Part shown: positions 1 through 9,295 of the stretch, piece after piece
Numbering within the stretch: the first letter of the stretch is position 1
Layout of the letters: each line of letters opens with the position of its first letter
Source: Notospermus geniculatus
Lineage: Eukaryota; Nemertea; Pilidiophora; Heteronemertea; Lineidae
Direction of reading: 5' to 3'
Assembly (NCBI GenBank): GCA_002633025.1
Contig: NMRB01000867.1
Span: forward strand, 46,676-110,675
DNA length: 64,000 nt
Position numbers and translations under genes: made by a program
Notes under the pieces: generated by a model
Told to the model about the DNA's origin: nothing
The model's database searches: none
Seen by the model: only the letters and a program-made list of their open reading frames with translations

Positions 1-17
1 TCACACACACTCTACTT

Positions 18-122
18 GTGCTGACGACAAAGTGTACCACATGAGACAACGACGTCATCTGACGTCAGTTTGACCATCAAGATGGTGGAGTTTTCTGTGA
101 CGACGTCATCTGCATAAGCTGT
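18..122. repeat. Dispersed repeat copy, truncated by window edge
   Basis: This stretch matches 10031-10206 inside an ODAD4 intron: both carry GACGTCA followed by TTTGACC, TCAAGATGG and TTTTCTGTGA in the same order. A two-copy non-coding match points to a dispersed repeat. No coding frame is conserved. Confidence 0.55.
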
Positions 123-237
123 ATACATTTCAACTGCTCTTCTACTGTAATACAGTTTCAAAGCACTTCACAGCATTACCCTAGCTGTGCTGGAAGGAAG
201 TGGAAATTCTGAAATAAATTAACAAAACAAATAAACC

Positions 238-243
238 TTTATT
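238..243 (-). terminator. Polyadenylation signal of the LRR-Ig gene
   Basis: The minus strand reads AATAAA only 16 nt after the TGA stop at 260-262. That would give a very short 3' UTR. Confidence 0.5.
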
Positions 244-259
244 TCTAATCTAAACTAAA

Positions 260-1927
260 TCAACATCCTGCCTCGGAACCTACACTAGTATTGTCCACTA
301 ATTTCAAGATATCTAAATAGTAATTCTTATCAGAACGACGTGAGCGGCACTTCCGATGTTTGAACTTGGTAAGATAAAGAATTGTTAGTAGAATCAGGAC
401 AGCGACGGCTATCAGAGTTGCAAATAAAATAATAACGCGAATGTCGGGGCCGCAGTCTGTGGGGATGACCTTTATCACGAAATATTTCCTGGCGACTCCG
501 ATGACATTTGTAGCCTCACATGAGAAATTGCCGTCTGCGTGTATACCGCTGATTGTCACCGTGTGCGGACCGTGTTGGACTGTCTCACCGATTGCGGAGA
601 TTGTGGTTGAAAAGTTTGTCTTGGGTTGGGGAATGCCTGTCGCTGAGCAATTTAAAGTCACGTTATCCCCGTACTTCACGAGGAATGACTCGTGACAGCA
701 ATCGTTTATGACGGGTTTCTGACAGGACGGGACCCCTGCTGGCAGTAAGTGTAACTTCAACCCGTAATATTTGTCCGGGCGGTCGCATATGATGTTGACG
801 TTTCGACCCGATTGAAGAATCCATTGTTTCATGTTGTACATCCGACAGTCACATGACCAGAGATTGCCAATCAGCGACAATGACACTGACGTCAACATCT
901 TCGGTGTGATGGCCGACAGCGACAGCGACGTCAGATGGTTGTGGTCCAATCGCAACGTCTTTAGACGTGACAGTCCTGAAAACGCACGATCATGAATTGA
1001 GGAAATGTTGCAAAAGTCCAAACGAATTTCCTTCAAGTTGGCAAAATTCCGAAAAGTATCACTTGGAATGAATTTGAGATCATTATTTGACATAATGAGC
1101 ACCTGCAACGATTCTGGCGTCCCGATTTTGGGAATTTTTGTCAATTTATTTCCGCTGATATCCAGCCGACGTAGCAATTTTAACTCCTGGAGTATTCCTG
1201 TCAGAATATCGCCAGTAAATCCAATTTGATGCAATCCTAAAGTTTTCAGATTCAAGAAATGTCTAAATGTCCCGGGATGAATCCTCAATGCTTTGTTTTC
1301 TGATAAATCTAATTCTTTTAATTTATTCAAGCTAGTAAATATTCCCTCATGAATATTAATGAGGCGGTTTTTTCTGAGAATCAGTGTCTCCAAGTTCTGT
1401 AATCCATCGAAACTTGAATTTTCAAAGTTTGTGAAAAGATTCTTTTCAAGGTTGATCGTTTTAAGTTTCACAAGATGTTTGAATAATCCACGGGGTAAAG
1501 TTTGTAATTTATTCCAAGATAGCGTCAAAATTTCTAAATTCCGAAGCCCGGAGAATGTATCTTCGCTCAATGTTGTCACATGACTATCTTTGATGCTCAG
1601 TTCCCGCAGAGCGCTCAATCTGCTGAAAATTTTATTCCCAAGATGTGGAATTTTCATTCCCATGATGTATAATTTAACCGTCTGATTTGAGATGCTGTCC
1701 AAAATTGCTTCAAATTGCATCACGTTTGGTCCGCCATCATGATTTTGTGCGAAGCAGATTACGGCTTTCTCCTCCAGGGAACAGTGGCAGTTTGTGGGGC
1801 AGGTGCTGCCCTCTATTACTTGAGTCAGAACTAGAAATATGAGCATTAATTTCACTGAGCATTTGAAGTATTCCATTTTTGCGTGGTGAGATTTTTGGCT
1901 GTGAGTTGTCGATTTATCTTGATTCAT
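260..1927 (-). CDS. Intronless LRR-Ig single-pass membrane receptor
   Basis: Probable cell-surface recognition or adhesion protein; ligand unknown. The 555-codon frame has no intron. Met18 (start at 1876) is the likelier initiator because a hydrophobic signal peptide (about 18-40) follows it directly. Next come an LRR N-terminal cap with Cys43, 47, 49 and 58, about eleven leucine-rich repeats (roughly 75-360), a C-terminal cap beginning WSCDC, and one Ig-like domain (about 420-495) with LNCSATG and GNFSCEATN around the two cysteines. I see no core Trp between the Ig cysteines. A 22-residue transmembrane segment (about 498-519) starting VIILFATLIA is followed by a basic 36-residue tail containing KNYYLDILKL, a possible tyrosine signalling or sorting site. 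The LRR-Ig architecture occurs in LRIG, LINGO and AMIGO relatives and in expanded invertebrate families; I do not assign a specific orthologue. The next gene on either side is not close enough to inform function. Confidence 0.9.
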   Translation of the reverse strand: MNQDKSTTHSQKSHHAKMEYFKCSVKLMLIFLVLTQVIEGSTCPTNCHCSLEEKAVICFAQNHDGGPNVMQFEAILDSISNQTVKLYIMGMKIPHLGNKIFSRLSALRELSIKDSHVTTLSEDTFSGLRNLEILTLSWNKLQTLPRGLFKHLVKLKTINLEKNLFTNFENSSFDGLQNLETLILRKNRLINIHEGIFTSLNKLKELDLSENKALRIHPGTFRHFLNLKTLGLHQIGFTGDILTGILQELKLLRRLDISGNKLTKIPKIGTPESLQVLIMSNNDLKFIPSDTFRNFANLKEIRLDFCNISSIHDRAFSGLSRLKTLRLDHNHLTSLSLSAITPKMLTSVSLSLIGNLWSCDCRMYNMKQWILQSGRNVNIICDRPDKYYGLKLHLLPAGVPSCQKPVINDCCHESFLVKYGDNVTLNCSATGIPQPKTNFSTTISAIGETVQHGPHTVTISGIHADGNFSCEATNVIGVARKYFVIKVIPTDCGPDIRVIILFATLIAVAVLILLTILYLTKFKHRKCRSRRSDKNYYLDILKLVDNTSVGSEAGC

Positions 1928-4012
1928 TCAAGTGTTGATTTCAGATTCAGTGCTTCACTCACTGATCACCATCTGCCGTGTCTGCTGAAAATGAACAAAA
2001 GTTGAATGAATACACATTCGGTTTTAGGCCTATACATGAATTGAGTTGAATGTTGACCACGAAATACTGCATTTTTGGCTCTATGGGCGAATAATGTGTA
2101 CAGTTGGAGGAAACCGGAGCACCAGGGAAAACCTGCAAAAACTGCTAAAAAATGTGTCACCCCTTTCCTCTGTCTATCACATAAACGAAGTCTGTGTCAA
2201 ACTCACTCTTCATGAGGTCGAGAGGGCCACTCTCTCTGACAGTAGAGGTTTTCCCAAGGACTCTGGTTTTCTCCTGCATGCAGTACCGGTACATTACAAA
2301 TTCCCTCTATGGCTATAAAAATTCAACTCCTGTTTGTGTGTGTTCTGGTGCAGAGAACGGTGTTCTGGAATGAGTCGAACAGCCGAGAACCCATCTCACA
2401 CCACCCCGACTCTCACACCCACTCTGACTGCAAGGGGCTAAAATTCGGATTTTTCTAGTCGGGAGATGAATTTACCACCCAGGCAGGTTCTATTCGTTCT
2501 CCTGAATGAGTAAACACCATTGCTTTGGAAAACCCTGTTGTATTTGATGACGTAGTTCCCAAAAAAGGACTCCTCTGGAGTCGAGTCGAGGAGTGAATAA
2601 TGGCACTCAACACTTGATTCAAGATTTTCAAATGAATTCTGATCACGAAGACCTGCTGTTAGGGAAATCACTACCATTTAAAATACAGCTGTCGGCGTGG
2701 CACTCCTGTGCGGTGAAGTACATGTAAGGGATGGTTTCATTCAGTGCTGCCAATATGTGGCTGAAATAACATAAACAAGTATTGGATCTTATGTGGGTCT
2801 GGTCCTACTCTTAAAAAGTGTGTTTACATTCACAATATTGGGTGTATCATAAAATACATCTATGTCACCATGACAATGCATGATAGTAGATACCAGTGTT
2901 TAAGTTTCTCTGCCATGTCTGTCTTCCCAGTCATGGTTGCACTGTGTGTAAGCAGGCCATTGGGCTTGTATCCCCCCCCCCCATGAAAGTCCTCTGTAAT
3001 ATTTGTAAGGATATCGGTGCCTCCCTGTCTCAACTCATTTTGGTAATCTGGCATACTGAGATAAACTGTCAACCACTCACCCCCACTTGCCTCAGAGTCT
3101 CAATGTAAGCCATTCTCTATCCAATGCTGCTCAAAACACAGATTCTAACACGCTTGCTCAGCACACCACAGCGGTACTCACCGTATTCAAACATACATCT
3201 GATATCGAACACATCATGATGCACAATGTACAATGTGCTGACCTCAGACTGAGGACCCAACAGAGACACGTGTGCGAATGAACTGGTATTTCCCACATGA
3301 ATGAACCAAATCCAATTTCTTGAGTGAATTTTATTGTGTGTGAAACCTGAGTTGAGCCTATTGTGTGCAGTGGGATTGGTTCGAACAGCAGTGCTCGACA
3401 CGTCAAAACTGTGTCATAACCAGTGGCAACAAAGGCTTTTCAAGGATCCTGAGTGGGTGGCTGGGTGTCCAAAATTATGACCTTTTCAGGCAAGGGCAGG
3501 ATTAGAACTTACGCCTTCCCTATTTTGTGCAAGGAGCAAACTCCTCAATTTCAGCTTCTTGAACAGTCAGGGTAATGGATGTTCAGTGGTGAATATCGAG
3601 GCCTTTTCTCCACGGTGTAATGAGCAAACTTGGACTTACCACACAATGAACAGTCACTTCCTAATGTTCCTGAGGGCACCACTGTCAGTTTCCCTTCTGT
3701 AAAATGAGCCCTGTACCCCAAATAAATCCAACTCCTCTTGTGACATTCACTGGAGACATTAGATGTTACCTCGCTGACATTTGTCTTGTGAATGACACCA
3801 GGTAACACATCCTGTCGGCATGCGCCAACGGCCATCTGTTGTTTGCATTGTGTCGCTCGTAATCTTTCATCATCACCACTTGGCTGATGCTGAATGGAGG
3901 ATCTCTACCTCCGCATTATCATCAACAATCACATCTAATTCAGTTACTGCCGTGTTCAACTTTAACCCCGGGTGCTACATGACAATACATGTATGTGGGG
4001 TGCAAGGGTGGT
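1928..4012. other. Intergenic, no gene seen
   Basis: I see no supportable coding exon here. Open frames are short and lack protein-like composition. The stretch holds one SINE-like fragment (2096-2232) and a run of C near 2970-2982. Confidence 0.5.
2096..2232. repeat. SINE-like fragment with GGAAACCGGAGC core
   Basis: It carries GGAGGAAACCGGAGCACC, then a segment with TATCACAT and CTTCATGAGGTC. The same order of blocks (GGTGGAAACCGGAGC, TATCACATGAAG) recurs at 13322-13610 in an ODAD4 intron. The aaaccggag core is common in animal SINE/LINE tails. Confidence 0.45.
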
Positions 4013-4200
4013 GCAGAGGAAACATCAGATAGCAGAGTGGTTATCATGTCCGCTCAGCAAGCGGCAGGTCCTGGGTTCAAATCTAGCCCGGGCCATATGG
4101 GATTTCATTCCCGGCACGTCCGTTGCATAGGACAGTAAGCCATGGTGCCTTGTACCTTCATGTCGGCTAAGGGAAGTTTCACTGAGACTCTTTTTTAAAA
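4013..4200 (+). repeat. tRNA-derived SINE
   Basis: The head has a pol III A box TAGCAGAGTGG (4030-4040) and B box GGTTCAAATCT (4074-4084) at tRNA spacing, but no closed acceptor stem. It runs into an unrelated body of about 100 bp. That is the structure of a tRNA-derived SINE rather than a tRNA gene. Confidence 0.6.
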
Positions 4201-4349
4201 CAAGAAAAATAGATTTTATCTCGAATTATTGTGCTGGGGGCTATGTGCCATTATTATTAATTAGCTCTGACTACATGTACTTTTCAAAATATCAGGAGTT
4301 CATAGTGCAAGAGGAAAGCAGAGCAGGACCCGTGACAGCAAAGAGAGTC

Positions 4350-4440
4350 ACCTCTCCATGAAGCGAAGGGAATCAAACCCGCAACGTCTCAGGTGCCGAT
4401 GCTGACATTTGCACTGTACCATTCCCTCCAATAGCTCTAG
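4350..4440 (-). repeat. tRNA-like SINE head
   Basis: On the minus strand an A-box-like TGGTACAGTGC lies about 35 nt before GGGTTTGATTCCC, a B box. The acceptor stem does not close, so this looks like a SINE head and not a functional tRNA. Confidence 0.45.
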
Positions 4441-4706
4441 GCCTATTTGTGTGCATGCATCTCATCTCAAATTGAAAATGTATTTTCGAAAAATTGCTTT
4501 CATCAGATACAATGGTGCCATTATGTAATGTTTGAAGGATGTCGTTATGGTGATAACAACAATTTCTGTATATATTGTTGCCATGGTAACAAGATGCTGT
4601 GTCTAAGCCTGTGGGTGGTTATAAAATGAGTTTGATAAATTATGCATTTCTATACTATAATTGACGTACGGGAGGTAGGGGCCTAATGTTTGTGATCGTT
4701 CTCCTC

Positions 4707-4949
4707 CTAAGTTTGGCTTTCAAATGTCCCGTGACCGCTGCCCTGCTGTGTGTAATAATGTGCCATAAGTCGACGTGGAATTCTTTTTCGATGTTTTCCC
4801 CCATTTTCTGTAAAAAACGCCTTTTTGTTCCATAATCGAAAGACAGGAGAGTTCCACATCCGTCCAACGGCGTAGCGCCTAGCGGCAATTGGAGAAACTA
4901 CGATAAATACCAGTGAGACCAGTAAGACTGTTCGCATATTAATATTCAT
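4707..4949 (-). CDS. Candidate small secreted (prepro)peptide
   Basis: An 80-codon single-exon frame starts MNIN; Met5 (4935-4937) is an alternative start. A strong signal-peptide-like segment follows, MRTVLLVSLVFIVVSPIAA, then a very basic mature part. The mature part has potential dibasic processing sites RR, KK, RKR and RR, which would release stretches beginning YAVGRMW (16 residues), AFFTENGG and LMAHYY. It lacks a cysteine framework and an obvious amidation G before each basic site. The frame sits directly behind a TATA box. Signal peptide plus basic sites fits a neuropeptide-type or cationic secreted peptide precursor, but I recognise no family. No AATAAA was found close downstream, and chance occurrence is possible. 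Confidence 0.42.
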   Translation of the reverse strand: MNINMRTVLLVSLVFIVVSPIAARRYAVGRMWNSPVFRLWNKKAFFTENGGKHRKRIPRRLMAHYYTQQGSGHGTFESQT

Positions 4950-4977
4950 GCGCGATATAGTTCGTAATGTATCGGTA

Positions 4978-4986
4978 CTTTATATA
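4978..4986 (-). promoter_or_regulatory. TATA box for the small peptide gene
   Basis: The minus strand reads TATATAAAG about 30-40 nt before the ATG at 4949. Initiation about 30 nt downstream would leave almost no leader before Met1 and about 18 nt before Met5, which favours Met5. Confidence 0.45.
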
Positions 4987-5164
4987 CAATCGCAGTGTTT
5001 TCTTCATTCGTTGATACAAAAAGTGTCTGTTATTTTGATAATTATCTAGATATTGACGGTGGGGAGGTTAACGATTCGCCTCTTTTGCCGAAATTTGAAC
5101 ACAGGAAATTTTCCAGCGCCGCCTGACATATCCAAACAATACATTCATGCATATTAGCGCACCG

Positions 5165-5237
5165 CACAGTCGCCATGGCCGAGTGGCAAAGCAGTCTGAC
5201 CATAGCGCAGAAGGTCTCGGGTTCGATACGCGGTGCG
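5165..5237 (+). repeat. tRNA-like sequence (pseudo-tRNA or SINE head)
   Basis: It has A box TGGCCGAGTGG and B box GGTTCGATACG, as in Leu/Ser-type tRNAs. The 8-bp complement GCGGTGCG after the B box pairs with CGCACCGC, but at a distance wrong for a cloverleaf, and no normal anticodon arm forms. Confidence 0.4.
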
Positions 5238-5615
5238 TGTAAATTTTCTTCGCCTTCATTTATTAGTATTTTCTTTTTTTTTCTTTTACCTTTCTCTTTT
5301 TTCATCGTGTATTATATGACTTTGCGTTTATTTGGCATGGGAATGCATGTAAATCATNTACTGGGAACAGGTTTGAAGTTTAATATAAAATAGGTTATCA
5401 TCCTTTCCGTGTAAGTATTCGATTATGATATCCTGTAATTGCACAGGGAAATATCTCCTAATTGAAAATATCAATAATTGCTGATGCTTGGTTCTCGTAA
5501 ATCATTCAGATTGTGATGTCCGTCTGACATTATCACTCCATACATGGCATAACTTAGACTTGTATCGCTCAATTTTGACGTATCGCTCGTTTTGGACATA
5601 TTGATTGTCTTTTAA

Positions 5616-6245
<630 letters not shown>

Positions 6246-6900
6246 TGAACGTGTTTTTATAGTTCGTGTTTTTGATAGTGCCACTGGTTGGCATATTGTA
6301 TATCCGAGTCGGACGATTCATGAACATACATCCATCATGTCCATATTCATTCATGTCAACAACCTCCAAAATAGGATGAAATCTCAAAGTTTGAACTCTT
6401 TCAATCCAGTTATGACCAGTTCGGCACATCAGCAGATGGCAGCACTTTCTACTCCGGTACGTACCGGATGTGGGATGCCTGCACGGAAGTGGTATTTGTG
6501 TAGCTCTTTACCTTATACAAGTCAGGTAAGCTTCCTAGCCGCACGGAAATTACTGGATGTAAGATGGTGTATTTATCTTACAAACTCTGTTGTGTAGGAG
6601 AGAAAGCTGTTAACTCAGACAGGAACTCTGCTTCAATGTGAACTGGACACTGTAGGGCCAATCGGATTTGGAACTCGAAAGGCTCCAGTATATACAAATG
6701 TTAAAAAGGGGGGGGGTTAGGTTCTGTGGGCCTACCCTCTGTTAAAACACTGATTCATTCACCTCATATTCATTTTGCATGAAATTTCAGCAGGACTTCG
6801 TCTCCATAACTGATTCAGGTATGAAATGTTTCAATTTCTTGCATTTAATTTTGTATTCTTTTATAGAATTTTGTAACTCGAGAAGTCAGATTTTTCATTG

Positions 6901-6906
6901 AATAAA
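6901..6906 (+). terminator. Possible EZH polyadenylation signal
   Basis: AATAAA lies about 655 nt after the EZH stop, before the MITE at 6976. Earlier weaker signals cannot be excluded. Confidence 0.35.
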
Positions 6907-6975
6907 GACTGGCATGTTTTAACTGTTTCTGTTCACTGTTATCATGGTTATATTCAGATGGCCCTGTTATTTGGG

Positions 6976-7147
6976 TACAGTGGAACCTCCCTACTGCGGA
7001 CACTCCAGGAGGGACACCTTTCAATTGAGGACATCAACTTGTCCCAAATTGGTTGTGTCCATTCAAAATCACCTCTGTAATCAAGAAACTTAGGAGGCAT
7101 GGCCAGGCCAGTGCCACAGGTGTCCTTATTAGGGAGGTTCTCCTGTA
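6976..7147. mobile_element. MITE with TACAGTGGAACCTCCC ends
   Basis: The left end TACAGTGGAACCTCCCTA is mirrored by a right end whose reverse complement is TACAGGAGAACCTCCC. The ends start and finish with TA, as expected of a Tc1/mariner (pogo-like) element with a TA target. About 170 bp, non-coding. Confidence 0.6.
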
Positions 7148-7282
7148 TATTCTGCATGTTGTTCTGCAACTTTGTGAGCACAAAATCTATTGTTTGGCTG
7201 CACATGCCCTATTGTTCAATGACTGCCTTACAATAGATTTACGTACTTGCAAGTTACTAACGCTGCATGAATATGGCACCAA

Positions 7283-7385
7283 GGGTCCATATTCATAAAC
7301 ATACTTCAGTCAAAGTGTGATACTTATCTTTTGTATTGAACAAAGGATAAGTGTCAGACTTAAGTAGTTTTATGAATATTGGCCC
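7283..7385. mobile_element. Short MITE with GGGYCCATATTCATAAA ends
   Basis: GGGTCCATATTCATAAA at the left is mirrored by TTTATGAATATTGGCCC at the right, about 100 bp apart. A related end, GGCCCATATTCATAAA, appears at 41261 and 42000. Confidence 0.5.
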
Positions 7386-7591
7386 AGGTTCACAAAAATT
7401 CCTGTGGATATTGCGGATCCGATGTTTGTTTCATCGTCCATCCTTACTGTGTGATATCTTGAAAGAAGGATGCCTCCAGGTGATGTGATCACAGCAATCA
7501 CCAGCCATGGCGAAGACACGGGCAAATGATGTGAATACAACGTTCTGCTATTCACTGCTTTTCTGACAAGCCTAACTGTTCTCTTCCCCAG

Positions 7592-7808
7592 AGACATGTG
7601 ATGGTTGCCACCTCACAAATAATGGCAGCACCATGCTCCTGAAAAACTCCTTAAGACGACAGATGGACAAAACTCCGATGAAACTGTCATGTAAAATATT
7701 TATTTCAAGTATGTACAAAAAGAGTGAAAGTGATAACAAGTTGCAAGCGACATCAGTGAGCACAGTAACCATGGTAACAGTAAGGAGTTGCCGTCAGTCG
7801 TGTCACAG
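7592..7808 (+). CDS. Candidate coding exon, unidentified
   Basis: A 217-nt frame is open from a strong acceptor (pyrimidine tract ending CTCTTCCCCAG) to a consensus donor CAG|GTAAGTAC. In phase 1 it reads ETCDGCHLTNNG, then MLLKNSLRRQMDKTP and on to SCRQSCHR, ending phase 2. I find no convincing partner exons: a possible short exon near 8176-8214 has the wrong phase. I recognise no family. The well-formed splice sites and open frame are the only support. Confidence 0.3.
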
Positions 7809-8363
7809 GTAAGTACAACCAATTATTTGGAACTGAATACTCGCATTGTCATTGAACTAGGACACGCCCCATCTGCAATTTTGGGCGTCGCAAATTTTGT
7901 TGAACAAGCAATTATGTGAAGAAGCAATAGCTAAATTCTTAAGTCATTCTTTTAAGTCATTCTGTGAAAAAACTCAACATTTTCTTAGTTCAGTGACAAT
8001 CATGCACTTGGACAAAGCATTCTGCGATGTCTTAATTTGCATGTATGAAATGTCATGTTCATGTAGCATGTCTAACCCAGCCCCATCTCAGTCGAGTCCC
8101 TTCCCCTTACAAACGACACTGAAAATCAGGTTGTGATGTTTGTGGAATGAAATGTTTGATAACATTTTGACAGGTATTATGGAATGCAAGATTGTGGATA
8201 ACATTCAGTTATTGGTACGTCAAACTTCGGTGCTATCAGTTTCAGCAAGTTTTTGAAAATACTGTCAATCAAGTTTTGAAAAGTTTGAGATGATAAAAGG
8301 TGGCACAATATTAACGTCCTTTCACAATATTAACGTCCTTTCTAAAAATGCTAAAATACTGAA

Positions 8364-8369
8364 TTTATT
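8364..8369 (-). terminator. Polyadenylation signal of the small minus-strand gene
   Basis: The minus strand reads AATAAA 15 nt after the TAG stop at 8385-8387. Confidence 0.45.
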
Positions 8370-8384
8370 TGAGTCTGTACACTG

Positions 8385-9188
8385 CTATTTTGTCGGTATG
8401 ACCTCTGCTGCATGTTCGCCCGTCCAGGCCTCGAATACTTCAGGTCCAAGCTCATCATGAAGTTTCTTTCGTTTGTCTTTAGACTTGTTCGCCTCTGCAT
8501 TCATTCTGAAAAGTAGATTTTGAGAAATTAGGGCCTGATGAGGGTAGAGAGCTCAAAGAGAACTCGATGCGGGATGCGGTTGGAAGCCAACCAAGTGTGT
8601 CCTCACAAAAGGGTACTGGCAGTAGTGCTTCATCATTACGTGTAAAACATTGATTTAAACTCTTATGCCCGGACCCTATTTTGAGGCCTACCTCTGGCTT
8701 TCAGCAATTGCCCGTGCAAAGAAATTATCAATTCTTTCCTTTCCGATGTTGTCCCCAGGATCATTTCTCTGAAAAAGATAAATTTGAACTGATTAAAAAC
8801 AATTTAAACTTGGGCCGTGTTCGGAAAGCTTCCCCGAGGAAATATCTTCCCCGAGCTTCAGGGAATGTGAGCATGCCCAGTGAAGGCGAATTTCCGAACG
8901 ATATTTGCGCTTCCTCGGGGAAAGGTACTACTGTGGGTTGCAGGCGTGAAATATTCCACGTTTAGCCAATCAGCATGTCGGCTTGGAAAGAAAACCGAAA
9001 TGCATGCCGGGAGTTTCCCCAAGTGAGCGACTCGGCGAGTCGCTCACTTCGGCCAGGCTCGAGGAAGCCCTGGCAGCCTGCCAAATACCTTACCGAACGC
9101 TCTCCCGCTTCCCCGAGGAGGCTCGGGGAAGCTTTCCGAACACGCTATTGGTGAAGCCAGTACACTCTAGTTCTACAGATTGCCGCAT
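8385..9188 (-). CDS. Small unidentified gene, head-to-head with ODAD4
   Basis: Two exons fit together in phase. 8692-8768 (acceptor TTTTTCAG, donor GTAGGC) reads RNDPGDNIGKERIDNFFARA then IAESQ. 8385-8505 reads RMNAEANKSKDKRKKLHDEL then GPEVFEAWTGEHAAEVIPTK and stops. The protein is hydrophilic and helical-looking, and a polyadenylation signal follows. A first exon is less certain: a GCCGCCATG context at 9188 gives MRQS, followed by GTAGAA at the correct phase 0. That would make a protein of about 69 residues, with the MITE at 8816-9144 inside its intron. The start lies about 110 bp from the ODAD4 ATG, so the two genes may share a bidirectional promoter; the N at 9248 sits between them. I do not recognise the family. 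Confidence 0.5.
8816..9144. mobile_element. MITE with perfect 23-bp inverted ends
   Basis: CGTGTTCGGAAAGCTTCCCC (and three more matching bases) at the left is exactly mirrored at the right end. The interior is GC-rich and rich in CCCCGAGG. No target duplication is obvious in the flanks. Confidence 0.7.
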
Positions 9189-9295
9189 GGCGGCGCCGCT
9201 GCATTCGCACGTATTTCTGACACTCTGTCGAGAAGTTTTCGCACCTTNGGAGTGGGCCCTTGGGTTGGAGTGAGGAGTCCGAGTCTGATAAGGGT

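Noticed and set aside
4028-4097. tRNA gene
   Set aside because: A and B boxes are present but the acceptor stem does not pair and an unrelated body follows; SINE head. The same reasoning applies at 5165, 35250 and the minus-strand copies at 4350, 13534 and 40258.
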